54,383 nt of DNA from Chryseobacterium gleum (GCA_945881885.1 CAMCVI010000012.1:1-54383); one strand, 5' to 3'. Positions 46,101 through 54,057 are shown, counted from the stretch's first letter. The notes: a model not told the origin generated them from the letters alone. Numbers and translations are program-made.

Positions 46101-46623
46101 AGATGAATTGGAATTATTTATTTCTTCGGCACCTAATTCTGTTAAATTAGAGTTGGTTTCTGAAATTTTCGCAAGCGGATTAGCTACCATTCAAGCAGAA
46201 GTAATTGGCGGATTTGGTACTTATGAATTCAGTCTAAATCAAGTAGATTGGCAAACCAGTCCGGTTTTTACAAACTTGCCAAATGGGGTTTACACGGTTT
46301 ATGCTAAAGATGTAAATGGCTGTTTACCAATAAAACAATCAAATACTGTAACCACAATTTCGTATCCAAATTATTTTACTCCAAATGGCGATAGTTATAA
46401 CGATACTTGGAACATATCTGGTTTAACACCTGAATTTAAAGCCAAAATTTTTATATTTGACCGATACGGAAAACTTCTAAAGCAAATCAATCCGTATGCT
46501 GGTGGATGGGATGGAAAACTAAATGGCGAAGAAGTACCTTCAACAGATTATTGGTTTAAAATTGAATATACTGAGGATGGCGTTCAAAAAGATTTTAAAT
46601 CCCACTTTAGTTTAAAAAGATAA
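43126..46623 (+). CDS. IgGFc-binding-like surface protein with T9SS type B sorting domain
   Basis: A 1165-residue secreted protein with a signal peptide (KKIYILLAFLTFFTNYAQ). Residues ~90-430 have the IgGFc-binding N-terminal pattern (GLILEGPKDFYVSFRMRALN, FTLNAGESVVFSGYTNVTA, FAYQLIGGSASYPTSGLNF). The middle holds three or more ~80-residue repeats that start with LKACDDDLDGSD, LKQCDSDTDAITDFNLTEA and LEECDDYIDVNDPDTDG, probably calcium-binding Asp-rich modules. The last ~85 residues (YPNYFTPNGDSYNDTWNISG, FDRYGKLLKQI, GGWDGKLNGEEVPSTDYWF) form the gliding-associated CHU_C/type B sorting domain. It is probably an adhesin exposed on the surface and may bind glycoproteins. Confidence 0.92.
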   Translation: MKKIYILLAFLTFFTNYAQLSNKHWLPPLHSRDATNIENHYLYISTPETVPFQVTVTTGNGVPITGSPFTISQATPVVVSVGTGQPTNMFLSLIDVNIIKNDKGLILEGPKDFYVSFRMRALNHAETLISKGRPGIGTSFRLGSTPQGGEVSIRNFVSSVMATENNTVVNLSDYNTNVVFVSGPGNITSDTQTFTLNAGESVVFSGYTNVTANLTGFIGASLTATKPVAVSTGNATGGVSATGSDFTLDQIVSSSQIGTEYIFIQGNGLPQMELPLIIADADNTDIFVNGNTTAAITLNAGDYYLVPNSNYQGTGTNKNIYVKSSKAVFAYQLIGGSASYPTSGLNFIPPLSCFFQESVYLPSINEIGTSTYNSDLMILTYSNATITINGNPINTSQAQAVLGNTDWVTYRISGYTGNVNVVSTGPVAVGVFGASGAAGYAGYYSGFGSAPQDTPVAVCSSSTANLFDAISGNPGTGGTWVVPTGGAPLVGNVFNPAINIAGEYIYSFTKTCNTSPTFISVKVNVTIEQASNVGTSAIKNTCKNESQFDLFPLLGTGVTTGGTWSLNGVNRPNSNFDPATDLSGTYTYTIPAVGVCPALSSNVVVSNYDIPTLIPITDLKACDDDLDGSDTNGQITFDLTLKTTEIINSQVNVAVTYHLLPNEAIAGTNAITSYTGPDTIIYVRLFNTVTNCFNTTSFNVVVTAKPIVNPIITLKQCDSDTDAITDFNLTEANVVLSSQSSLTFTYHATQLDAENNTAPLTNAANYTSPNNGLVWARIENTDGCFRTAQINLIVSATQIPATFQKIVLEECDDYIDVNDPDTDGIDYFSFSTATNSFASTTNTILALFANSSNLTVTYYTTQAQALAELNPIDTTNPNGFRNTVPNLQNIWVRIDSNINNECVGLGQYLDLKVNPLPNFDIIDYKLFCVQPGSGAGSYPINATPIPPGNYSYSWTPTNPNSTGGQQNAIFNASVSGIYKVVVTNTATLCSREDELELFISSAPNSVKLELVSEIFASGLATIQAEVIGGFGTYEFSLNQVDWQTSPVFTNLPNGVYTVYAKDVNGCLPIKQSNTVTTISYPNYFTPNGDSYNDTWNISGLTPEFKAKIFIFDRYGKLLKQINPYAGGWDGKLNGEEVPSTDYWFKIEYTEDGVQKDFKSHFSLKR

Positions 46624-46624
46624 T

Positions 46625-47371
46625 ATGACCGCTTTCGTAAAACAAGAAGTAAAAAATAATATTGGATACATTACCTTTTTTCATCCTGCCGGAAATTCGT
46701 TTCCAAGTTTGCAATTGCAAGAATTGGTAAAATCGATTCAGGATCTAGATGCGAATGAAAACGCTACCATTATTGTTTTACAAAGTGAAGGAACTACCTT
46801 TTGTGGCGGTGCTTCGTTTGAGGAATTATTGCAAATTGACAATTTTTCAGATGGCAAACAATTTTTCTCTGGTTTTGCGAATGTGATCAACGCCATGCGA
46901 AACTGTTCGAAATTAATTGTTGGAAAAGTGCAAGGAAAAGCCGTTGGTGGCGGCGTAGGAATTATAGCCGCATGCGATTATGCTATTGCCACAACAAAAG
47001 CCGATATCAAACTTTCAGAATTAACTATAGGAATTGGACCTTTTGTAATTGAACCCGCCGTAAGCCGAAAAATTGGACACACCGCTATGGGCGAATTAAC
47101 TTTAGCAGGAAACGAATGGAAATCTGCAACTTGGGCTTTTGAAAAAGGGTTGTTTGCAAAATTAGTGCAACCTGAAGATTTGGATGCAGCATTAGAAAAA
47201 TTTGCAGCACAATTAGCCAGTTACAACCCAGAGGCGTTGACTGAAATGAAACAAGTATTGTGGCAAAACACCGCACATTGGAGTACGTTATTATACGAAC
47301 GCGCCGAAATTTCAGGAAAATTAGTATTGAGTGCTTTTACGAAAAAGGCGTTGGAAGGGTTTAAGAAGTAA
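46625..47371 (+). CDS. Enoyl-CoA hydratase/isomerase family protein
   Basis: A 248-residue crotonase-fold enzyme. The oxyanion-hole segments are visible in EGTTFCGGASFEEL and GKVQGKAVGGGVGIIAACDY; the catalytic-position residues lie in the SELTIGIGPFVIEPAVSRKI segment. The sequence fits methylglutaconyl-CoA hydratase-like members of leucine degradation as well as general enoyl-CoA hydratases; the substrate is not decided from sequence. It begins 1 base after the surface-protein stop, but the two functions appear unrelated. Confidence 0.9.
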   Translation: MTAFVKQEVKNNIGYITFFHPAGNSFPSLQLQELVKSIQDLDANENATIIVLQSEGTTFCGGASFEELLQIDNFSDGKQFFSGFANVINAMRNCSKLIVGKVQGKAVGGGVGIIAACDYAIATTKADIKLSELTIGIGPFVIEPAVSRKIGHTAMGELTLAGNEWKSATWAFEKGLFAKLVQPEDLDAALEKFAAQLASYNPEALTEMKQVLWQNTAHWSTLLYERAEISGKLVLSAFTKKALEGFKK

Positions 47372-47401
47372 AAGTTTTGAAAAACCGCTGCGCAAATTCA
47401 A

Positions 47402-47430
47402 GAGATGCTGAAACAAGTTCAGCATGACAA
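47402..47430. repeat. Dispersed palindromic repeat, intergenic copy
   Basis: GAGATGCTGAAACAAGTTCAGCATGACAA contains the perfect 8-bp arms ATGCTGAA/TTCAGCAT. It lies between two convergent genes and is the same element found inside the SDR-like gene at 21693-21721. Confidence 0.85.
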
Positions 47431-47443
47431 ACCAATAAAAAAC

Positions 47444-48055
47444 CTAACTCGTTTTCAACCAACCCGTAATACTAAATCTTTTTCTATGAACGGGTTTTAC
47501 TTCGTGTTCTAAAATTTGACTTTCAAAAATGACGACTCTGCCTTTTAGTGGGTAAATTTTTATTTCTTCTTCAGGTTTGTAAATAACCAATTCGCCACCA
47601 AATTCGGGTTGCCAATTTTCATCGTTTAAATAACAAACTATAGATAATTTTCTTTTCGTATCGTTTTTAAAAACATCTAAATGACGTTTGTAAAAAGTGC
47701 CTTCTGGATACATGGCATAATGAAATTCTTTAGTGGTAATGCCTAAATAACAAGTCGCATTGATGTACGTTACGAAATCGTTGATTGTATTAAAAAACGT
47801 TTCTGAAGCTTGATTTTTGTCTTCTTCATTTAGCCAAAAAATATAATCACCACGAATTTCTTCTTTCACCACTTCATCCGATTTGTTTCCTATCGCCGAT
47901 TTTTTAAACTCAGTTGTTTCCAATTTTTGTTCTAATTCGGTACGCATAATTTGCACCGCTGCATCAGAAAAAAAAGCATCGCAAACTGCGTATTGGTTTT
48001 CTAATAAATCGGTAATTATGGTTTCGTAAAGTGGATTCAATTCCATTAGTTGCAC
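47444..48055 (-). CDS. 2OG-Fe(II) oxygenase (prolyl-4-hydroxylase-like)
   Basis: A 203-residue double-stranded beta-helix oxygenase. The iron-binding HxD is in FYKRHLDVFKN, the distal His in SQILEHEVKPVH, and the 2-oxoglutarate-binding Arg in RKRFSITGWLK. FGGELVIYKPEE is the usual strand between them. The closest type is the prolyl-4-hydroxylase-like group (PKHD/2OG-FeII_Oxy_3). The target could be a ribosomal or other protein; none can be named. It is divergent from queD. Confidence 0.9.
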   Translation of the reverse strand: MQLMELNPLYETIITDLLENQYAVCDAFFSDAAVQIMRTELEQKLETTEFKKSAIGNKSDEVVKEEIRGDYIFWLNEEDKNQASETFFNTINDFVTYINATCYLGITTKEFHYAMYPEGTFYKRHLDVFKNDTKRKLSIVCYLNDENWQPEFGGELVIYKPEEEIKIYPLKGRVVIFESQILEHEVKPVHRKRFSITGWLKTS

Positions 48056-48085
48056 ATTTGAAGCAAAGATATGTGAATAATTTCG

Positions 48086-48093
48086 TAATTTTG
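48086..48093 (+). promoter_or_regulatory. Putative -7 box for queD that decides its start
   Basis: TAATTTTG matches TAnnTTTG and lies 18 bases before the ATG at 48112. An in-frame ATG at 48031 is upstream of it and within the divergent gene, so it would not be transcribed from here. Confidence 0.55.
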
Positions 48094-48111
48094 CTGTTCA
48101 ATTATCGTATC

Positions 48112-48564
48112 ATGAGTAAAATTAGAATTACCAAGCAATTTAGTTTTGAAACAGGTCATGCCCTTTATGGCTATGATGGAAAATGTAAAAACGTACACGG
48201 ACATAGTTATAAACTTTCGGTTACGGTTATTGGTGAGCCGATTACAGATTCAAATAATGTAAAATTCGGAATGGTAATTGATTTTTCCGATTTAAAAAAA
48301 ATTGTCCGAGAAGACATTGTTGATGTGTTTGATCACGCTACGGTTTTTAACCAAAATACTCCACACGTAGAATTGGCAAAAGAATTACAAAATCGCGGAC
48401 ATCATGTGATTTTAGTGGATTATCAACCTACAAGTGAAAACATGGTAGTAGATTTTGCAAATAAAATTAGAGCGCGATTGCCTAAAGAAATTACGCTACA
48501 TTCTTTACGTTTACAAGAAACAGAAACGTCATTTGCAGAATGGTTTGCTTCAGATAATGTTTAG
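48112..48564 (+). CDS. queD: 6-carboxytetrahydropterin synthase
   Basis: QueD converts dihydroneopterin triphosphate to 6-carboxy-tetrahydropterin in the queuosine (7-deazaguanine) pathway for tRNA modification. From the start at 48112 the protein has 150 residues: zinc ligands in FETGHALYGYDGKCKNVHGHSY, then VIDFSDLKKIVRED, FDHATVFNQ and the C-terminal RLQETETSFAEW with the catalytic Glu. The upstream extension of 27 codons has no conserved sequence and overlaps the oxygenase gene, hence the chosen start. The neighbouring dus gene also modifies tRNA. Confidence 0.95.
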   Translation: MSKIRITKQFSFETGHALYGYDGKCKNVHGHSYKLSVTVIGEPITDSNNVKFGMVIDFSDLKKIVREDIVDVFDHATVFNQNTPHVELAKELQNRGHHVILVDYQPTSENMVVDFANKIRARLPKEITLHSLRLQETETSFAEWFASDNV

Positions 48565-48683
48565 ATTATTAGACATGTTAGATTGTTAGACATTTTAGAT
48601 TAAAACACTTAAATTAAATTATTCAAAAAAAATTATTAGCATTCTAATTAATCTAAAAATCTGTTATCTAAAAATCTAGAAAT
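48565..48683. repeat. Degenerate TTAGATT-type low-complexity spacer
   Basis: The 119-base gap between queD and dus is built from near copies of TTAGAT/TTAGAC (TTAGATTATTAGACATGTTA type) and of AATCTAAAAATCT. No gene or promoter is evident. It may be the product of replication slippage. Confidence 0.5.
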
Positions 48684-49631
48684 ATGAGCATTACTTTATT
48701 ATCTTCTCCTTTACAAGGTTTTACAGATTTCAGATTTCGAAATGCGTTTCATAAACATTTTGGTGGCATTGATACTTTCTATTCGCCTTACATCAGATTA
48801 AACGGAAAATTAGAAATTAAGGCGTCATACGAACGTGATATTCTTCCAGAAAACAATACGACTTTAGAAGTCATTCCTCAAATAATTACTAATGATGCTG
48901 AAGAGTTTTTATTTGTTGCCAAATACGTACAATCACTTGGTTATAAAGAACTCAATTGGAATTTAGGCTGTCCGTATCCAATGGTGGCAAAATGCGGAAT
49001 GGGCTCTGGTTTAATTAGCAATACCGAACGCATTCATTCTATTTTAGATAAAGTGCATAGCGAAACGAATATTGTGGTTTCGATGAAAATGCGAATGGGT
49101 TATGAAAACGCAGCAGAAATTTTAGAGGTGTTCCCAATTTTAGAAAAATACCCAATAAAAAATATCGCCATTCATGCCAGAATTGGTAAGCAATTATACA
49201 AAGGACCAGTAGATTTAGATTCGTTTCAGCGGTGTTTGGATGTTTCAAAACACAAACTGTATTATAATGGTGACATTACATCGGTAGAAAAATTTAGAGA
49301 CATGCAAGCTCGCTTTCCAAGTATTGACCATTTTATGATAGGTAGAGGTTTAATTTCCGATCCGTTTTTACCAAGTATGATTAAAAATAATACTACCGAA
49401 TATCCTGAAAATAGATACCAACTATTTAATGCCTTTCACGATGAAATTTATCAGGCATATGATGCTTTTTTACAAGGCCCAACGCCAATACGAATGAAAA
49501 TGTTAGGTTTTTGGGAATACTTTTCACAATCATTTCCCGGTACTCAAAAAACATTTAAGAAAATTAAAAAAGCCCAAAGTAAAAGAAATTACGAACTTGC
49601 TGTTAAAGAAATATTTTCTTCTAAATTCTAA
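48684..49631 (+). CDS. dus: tRNA-dihydrouridine synthase
   Basis: A 315-residue FMN-dependent enzyme that reduces uridine in the tRNA D-loop. The N-terminal LLSSPLQGFTDFRFRNAFHK binds FMN; LNWNLGCPYPMVAKCGMGSG holds the catalytic Cys; VSMKMRMGYENA and IGRGLISDPFLPSM complete the TIM barrel. The last 14 codons (YELAVKEIFSSKF and stop) start at a 21-base sequence (49590-49610) that recurs exactly at 54058-54078 with a diverged copy of the same 3' end. The tail of this gene may therefore have been supplied by an inserted segment. A strong terminator follows. Confidence 0.95.
   Translation: MSITLLSSPLQGFTDFRFRNAFHKHFGGIDTFYSPYIRLNGKLEIKASYERDILPENNTTLEVIPQIITNDAEEFLFVAKYVQSLGYKELNWNLGCPYPMVAKCGMGSGLISNTERIHSILDKVHSETNIVVSMKMRMGYENAAEILEVFPILEKYPIKNIAIHARIGKQLYKGPVDLDSFQRCLDVSKHKLYYNGDITSVEKFRDMQARFPSIDHFMIGRGLISDPFLPSMIKNNTTEYPENRYQLFNAFHDEIYQAYDAFLQGPTPIRMKMLGFWEYFSQSFPGTQKTFKKIKKAQSKRNYELAVKEIFSSKF
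49590..49610 (+). repeat. Direct repeat core, left copy (within the dus 3' end)
   Basis: A 21-base sequence starting TACGAACTTGCTG, identical to 54058-54078. Downstream of both copies the sequences diverge but encode the same peptide type, end in a stop and lead to similar terminators. This is the pattern of an attachment-site duplication or a recombination junction. Confidence 0.7.
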
Positions 49632-49636
49632 TAAAT

Positions 49637-49662
49637 AAACCGCCTCAATATTGAGGCGGTTT
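49637..49662 (+). terminator. Rho-independent terminator after dus
   Basis: A perfect 13-bp palindrome AAACCGCCTCAAT and its complement, followed by T residues. Its core CGCCTC/GAGGCG is shared with the terminator at 54104-54135. Confidence 0.85.
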
Positions 49663-49747
49663 TTGATTTATTTATTAGATTGATTATCTTAATTTATAAC
49701 CAATAGCAAAGGATTTCAAAATAATTCCTTTAATTAAAATATATCTT

Positions 49748-51970
49748 TTAATTAATCAATTCAAAACTACTTTTTAAACGAATATCTTCTGAAGAGGAGC
49801 CAATCATTAAATTAAAATCTCCTGGTTCTGAATTAAATTCTAACTTTTCGTTGTAAAAAGATAACTTTTGATTGTCAATTACAAATGTAATAGTTTTAGT
49901 TTCTCCAATACCTAATTTTATTTTTTGGAAATCTTTTAATTCAGAAATTGGTCTAATTAAAGATGCAAATTTATCTTGAAGATATAATTGAATTACTTCT
50001 TCACCTTCGTATTTTCCTGTATTGGTGATGTTCATTGTAACTTCTATAGTTTCACTGGCACTCATTTTTGTTTTAGACAATTTCAAATTAGAATAATTGA
50101 AAGTAGTATAACTTAATCCATATCCAAAAGGAAATTTAGGCGTATTTGGCAAGTCAATGTAGCTAGATTTATACAATTTTTCTTCATTAATTGATGGTCT
50201 TCCCGTATTGAAATGATTATAATAAATTGGTATTTGGCCTTCTGCTCTAGGAAAAGTCATTGGTAATTTCCCTGCTGGATTATAATCTCCAAAAAGCACA
50301 TCAGCAATTGCGTTACCAGCTTCCGATCCTAACCACCATGTATAAAGTATGGTTGGCATGTTATCTGCGGTCCAATTAAAAATTAGTGGGCGCCCTGCAT
50401 TAATAAGCACTACAATTGGTTTTCCTGTTTTTTGCAATTCTTTAATTAAATCTTCTTGTATACCAGGCAAGTGAATATTACTTCTACTTTTAGATTCTCC
50501 ACTCATATTGTATCGTTCTCCGATACTCACAATTACCACATCCGATTGATTGGCAATAGCAATAGCTTCTTTAAAGCCAGAATTGTTAGTACCTTCAATA
50601 TCGCATCCTTTTGCGTAAAGAAGTTTCGTAGTTTTACCTACTTTACTTTCCAAACCTTCCCATTGCGAAATGATGTAAGTAGAATCAACGTCTGTTAAAT
50701 TAACCGCCCAAAAGCCATGATTAATTCTCTTTGGTTTAACCATAGGCCCAATAAAAGCGATTGTTTTGGTTTTTTTTGAAAGAGGTAGAATATTATTTTC
50801 GTTTTTTAGTAAAACAATACTTTTTGAGGCAACTTCTCTTGCTATTTTTGAATGTTCTGGATTATTTAGGGCTTCTTTTTGTCTATTAAGATTTGAGAAT
50901 TTATAGGGATCATCAAACAAACCTAATTCAAATTTCTTGCGAAGAATTCGTTTAACTGCATCATCAATAGTTGCTATTGGTACTCTTTTTTCAATAACTA
51001 ATTGGGCTAAATTGTTGCGATAAGCGTTACTTTCCATATCCATATCGGAACCTGCTGTTATTGCAGAGAAAGCCGCTTCTTTATCATTATTAGAATAACC
51101 GTGAGTAACCAGTTCACCAATAGATCCCCAATCAGAAACTACAAATCCTTTGAAATTCCATTGTCCTTTTAAAATATCTCTTTGAATGTGTTTATTGGCT
51201 GTAGCTGGAATTCCGTTAATATCATTAAAAGCATTCATAAATGTAGCAGAACCTGCATCCACCGCAGCTTTAAATGGTGGCAAATAGGTTTCCCATAGCA
51301 TTCGATTGCTAATGTCAACAGAATTGTATTCTCTTCCGCCTATCACAGCTCCATAAGCTGCAAAATGTTTCGTACAAGCCATAACCGAATTCAAATCGCC
51401 TATTTTTCCTTGAAATCCTTTAACACGAGCAAATGCAATTTTTGAACCTAAAAAAGTGTCTTCTCCGGCGCCTTCCATAACTCTTCCCCAACGTGGATCG
51501 CGAGAGATGTCTACCATTGGTGCAAATGTCCAATGAATTCCACTTGCAGATGCTTCGATAGCAGCAATTCTGGCAGATTGTTCCATTGCTTGTAAATCCC
51601 AAGAAGCGGCTTCTGCTAAAGGAATTGGGAAGGTTGTTTTGTATCCGTGTATGACATCCAATCCAAATAACAACGGGATTTTTAATCGTGATTGCATGGC
51701 TAATTCTTGATATTTTCTAGTTCTATCCGCCCCATTTACATTAAGCATTGAACCAAGTAAACCGCCTTTGATTTCTTTTTCTTTATTTGGATTTACTACT
51801 AATGGCCCTGTAAGATTGGCATCATTGGTATATTGATTTAGTTGTCCTATTTTTTCTTCTAAAGTCATTTTATTTAATAACTCCGTAACTTTTTGGTCGA
51901 TGTCATTTGTTTGAGAAAAACCTAAAAAGGTTACTAATAGAATGAGTAAAGAGATGGGTAATTTTTTCAT
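49748..51970 (-). CDS. bglX: Glycoside hydrolase family 3 beta-glucosidase (BglX-like), exported
   Basis: About 740 residues with a signal peptide (KKLPISLLILLVTFLGFSQ). The GH3 N-terminal TIM barrel has GLDVIHGYKTTFPIPLAEAA, KHFAAYGAVIGGREYN and the nucleophile Asp in GFVVSDWGSIGEL; the C-terminal alpha/beta domain (SIVLLKNENNILPLSKK) and a fibronectin III-like end (EVTMNITNTGKYEGEEVIQL) follow. It should release glucose from beta-gluco-oligosaccharides in the periplasm. The start at 51970 is where the signal peptide begins. It lies about 70 bases downstream of the GH30 gene on the same strand, so the two form a beta-glucan-use unit. Confidence 0.96.
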   Translation of the reverse strand: MKKLPISLLILLVTFLGFSQTNDIDQKVTELLNKMTLEEKIGQLNQYTNDANLTGPLVVNPNKEKEIKGGLLGSMLNVNGADRTRKYQELAMQSRLKIPLLFGLDVIHGYKTTFPIPLAEAASWDLQAMEQSARIAAIEASASGIHWTFAPMVDISRDPRWGRVMEGAGEDTFLGSKIAFARVKGFQGKIGDLNSVMACTKHFAAYGAVIGGREYNSVDISNRMLWETYLPPFKAAVDAGSATFMNAFNDINGIPATANKHIQRDILKGQWNFKGFVVSDWGSIGELVTHGYSNNDKEAAFSAITAGSDMDMESNAYRNNLAQLVIEKRVPIATIDDAVKRILRKKFELGLFDDPYKFSNLNRQKEALNNPEHSKIAREVASKSIVLLKNENNILPLSKKTKTIAFIGPMVKPKRINHGFWAVNLTDVDSTYIISQWEGLESKVGKTTKLLYAKGCDIEGTNNSGFKEAIAIANQSDVVIVSIGERYNMSGESKSRSNIHLPGIQEDLIKELQKTGKPIVVLINAGRPLIFNWTADNMPTILYTWWLGSEAGNAIADVLFGDYNPAGKLPMTFPRAEGQIPIYYNHFNTGRPSINEEKLYKSSYIDLPNTPKFPFGYGLSYTTFNYSNLKLSKTKMSASETIEVTMNITNTGKYEGEEVIQLYLQDKFASLIRPISELKDFQKIKLGIGETKTITFVIDNQKLSFYNEKLEFNSEPGDFNLMIGSSSEDIRLKSSFELIN

Positions 51971-52038
51971 TATTTTTTTAAAATTAAACCTATACAAATT
52001 TAAAGAAATATAAGTTTTGTAAAAATATATATTTTTAT

Positions 52039-53499
52039 TTAATAGGTTAAAGTTTGAATGGCGTGAGGCAAAATTGTTATTTCAGTTGCCATTATTCCAA
52101 TGCAAAGATAATAGGTTATTTTTATATTACTTTGATTCATTACTATGGTTACTACTTTTCCGTCTGGATTTTGAAAGGATGTAGTTAATAATTGACTTCT
52201 GCTAGCTACACTGCTAATTCTCTTGGCGCCTTTACTTATGAATTTTGAAAAATGTCCGATGAAATAATAAGATGGTGTGTAAATTAATTTTCCTGTTACT
52301 AAATCTCCATGAATAGGTGCGAAGCAGAAATTGTCAACATGGTTTGGTCCGCCATTTTGGTTTAGTAGGATATTCCAGTCTGTCCAACCTACGGTTCCAT
52401 TATTAAAATCAATAATCATGGATTTTCCATAACGCTCTCCATTTTTCCAAAGTTGGTATTTATTAGCATCGAATTTTTCAACGCACCCTTCTGTAAATAA
52501 TAGATTTTTAGACGGAAACATCTCATTAACTTTTCCAACATTTTCATACATCATTTCGCCACCACTCCAGTTTTCATACCAATGAAATCCAATTCCCCAC
52601 ACATATTTATTGGCTTCTGCATCAGACAAAATTGTGCTAACCCTTTGAGTTATTAAATCGCGATTGTGGTCCCAAATAGTTATTTTTTTATCTCCAAGTC
52701 CTGCTTTTGCAAGAGTTGGACCAAGATAATTTTTAAGAAAATCTCTTTCTTCTTCTGCAGAAAAAATACAAGATTCCCAACGTTGTTTTGCCATTGGTTC
52801 ATTTTGGATCGTTAATCCCCATACGGGAATTCCTTCTTTTTGCAACGCGTTAATGTATTTTACATAGTAATTAGCCCACGATTGATTATAATCGGGCAAT
52901 AGTTTTCCGCCTTGAAGTTTACTTTTGTTGTCTTTCATAAAAGCCGGCGGCGACCACGGACTGATGTATAGCTTGGCATTTTTACCGATTGTTTCCATTG
53001 CTTTTTTAATCATTGGAATACGGAATTTTTGATCGTGTTCAATAGTAAATGAATTCATGCTTTTATCTCCTTCAGCAACGTAATCATACATTTCAGAACT
53101 GAAATCGCAACTGCCCATGTTGGTTCTTATTATAGAATAGCCAATTCCTTTATCTTTGCTAAAGTAAGCCGAAATAAATTCGTTTTGTTTTTCAATTGGT
53201 AATTTCGCAAAAACTTCGGCACTTGCATCTGTTATTGCGCCACCTATACCAAGATAAGTTTGGAATTTTTTATTTGGATTTACAAAAACGCAAATTTGTG
53301 TTTCTAGAGGTTGTTTCATTTCTACAAACTTTAAATCGGCATTTGTTTTCGACATACGAAATGCTGTGCTATCAGCTGAAGTATATACATCAACCGATTT
53401 ATTTTTGGTAGAATAATCTAAATATTTTGATTTACTTTTCTTTTGAGAAAAAACAGATATTGAAAGAAATAATAATGATAATAAGAGTGTTTTGTTCAT
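52039..53499 (-). CDS. Glycoside hydrolase family 30 glycosidase, exported
   Basis: A 486-residue exported GH30 enzyme (signal KTLLLSLLFLSISVFSQ). The acid/base Glu is in WGLTIQNEPMAKQRWESC and the nucleophile in NLLFTEGCVEKFDANKY; FQTYLGIGGAITDASAEVF and YISPWSPPAFMKDNKSK are typical GH30 blocks. The family includes beta-1,6-glucanases, glucosylceramidases and beta-xylosidases; next to a GH3 beta-glucosidase a beta-glucan (laminarin-like) substrate is likely. The start at 53499 fits the signal peptide. Upstream lies the C-terminal remnant of a second GH30 gene, so two paralogues once stood in tandem. Confidence 0.94.
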   Translation of the reverse strand: MNKTLLLSLLFLSISVFSQKKSKSKYLDYSTKNKSVDVYTSADSTAFRMSKTNADLKFVEMKQPLETQICVFVNPNKKFQTYLGIGGAITDASAEVFAKLPIEKQNEFISAYFSKDKGIGYSIIRTNMGSCDFSSEMYDYVAEGDKSMNSFTIEHDQKFRIPMIKKAMETIGKNAKLYISPWSPPAFMKDNKSKLQGGKLLPDYNQSWANYYVKYINALQKEGIPVWGLTIQNEPMAKQRWESCIFSAEEERDFLKNYLGPTLAKAGLGDKKITIWDHNRDLITQRVSTILSDAEANKYVWGIGFHWYENWSGGEMMYENVGKVNEMFPSKNLLFTEGCVEKFDANKYQLWKNGERYGKSMIIDFNNGTVGWTDWNILLNQNGGPNHVDNFCFAPIHGDLVTGKLIYTPSYYFIGHFSKFISKGAKRISSVASRSQLLTTSFQNPDGKVVTIVMNQSNIKITYYLCIGIMATEITILPHAIQTLTY

Positions 53500-53516
53500 T
53501 GTAATTTTATATAATT

Positions 53517-53633
53517 TTACCAAATGTAAGAACCAACTGCACCAGCTTCAAGTGATGTGATAACCCATTGGTCATTTATTTTTATGTTAAATGTTTCGTT
53601 CGTATTTCCATAATTTTTACAAAAAGAACTTTT
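53517..53633 (-). pseudogene. C-terminal remnant of a second GH30 gene
   Basis: The minus strand encodes NYGNTNETFNIKINDQWVIT followed by SLEAGAVGSYIW and a stop, only 18 bases before the GH30 ATG at 53499. The ending AGAVGxYxW is the standard C-terminus of GH30 enzymes' beta domain, and differs from that of the intact neighbour. Only about 35 codons remain; upstream the frame meets a stop and a different fragment (53617-53766). This is what is left of a tandem GH30 paralogue after a deletion. Confidence 0.7.
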
Positions 53634-53766
53634 CTAAATCAATTTCGCTTTCCTGTGCATGGATTGAAGGTATTAGTCCGATATATTCATCCGAAAGAGC
53701 AGGGCCAACAACACTGAGCGGATTCCAATCCATTAAAACTTTATTTATTTCTGTGTATTTATACAT
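53617..53766 (-). pseudogene. Short fragment resembling a DUF1871-like N-terminus
   Basis: A 49-codon frame starting with ATG at 53766: MYKYTEINKVLMDWNPLSVV, then ALSDEYIGLIPSI. The DWNPLxV...DEYxxLIP pattern recalls the N-terminus of DUF1871-type small proteins, but the match is by eye. It ends within the start of the GH30 remnant, so the two were joined by a deletion. It is too short to be functional as the full domain; a small intact gene cannot be fully excluded. Confidence 0.4.
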
Positions 53767-53786
53767 ATCCATTTATTTTTTATTTC

Positions 53787-53820
53787 TTATAGCGCGGGTT
53801 GCAATCCGTGCCTACTATAA
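53787..53820. repeat. REP-like imperfect palindrome
   Basis: GCGCGGGTTGCAATCCGTGC is an imperfect inverted repeat (8 of 10 pairs) flanked by TATAG and CTATA-type bases. GCACGGATTGC-type palindromes are widely dispersed in Bacteroidota genomes and often accompany REP-associated (Y1) transposases; none is in the window. Confidence 0.6.
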
Positions 53821-53967
53821 TAATCAAATGTAATAAAAAAGCTATAACTTTTTATAATTTTAGTTTCTGTTTTTCTTTTCACTTTGTGTGCACGTAACCG
53901 CTCTATCAGTTAGAGAACATATCCGATAAATCGACTTTCCCTGTATGGTTATTCGTTTTTCTTTAAA

Positions 53968-54030
53968 ATAACGTGGTCAACCACGTTATAAACCCCATTT
54001 ACCCCGTCTACCAACGTGGTCAACCACGTT
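53968..54030. repeat. Two direct copies of a strong palindrome (CGTGGT-CA-ACCACG)
   Basis: Copy one (53968-53989) has perfect 10-bp arms ATAACGTGGT/ACCACGTTAT around CA; copy two (54013-54030) has 8-bp arms with the same centre. They are spaced 43 bases apart. They could be REP/BIME-like elements or operator-like sites; neither is followed by a T run, so they are not terminators. Confidence 0.75.
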
Positions 54031-54057
54031 ATTATCGTTGGCGAGGTAGTATTTGCA

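Noticed and set aside
53591..53833. 80-codon plus-strand open frame
   Set aside because: It is antisense to the GH30 and DUF1871-like remnants and has no family features.
53899..53917. tRNA D-arm-like sequence (CTCTA..TAGAG)
   Set aside because: Only a 5-bp hairpin; no anticodon arm, T-arm or acceptor stem follows.
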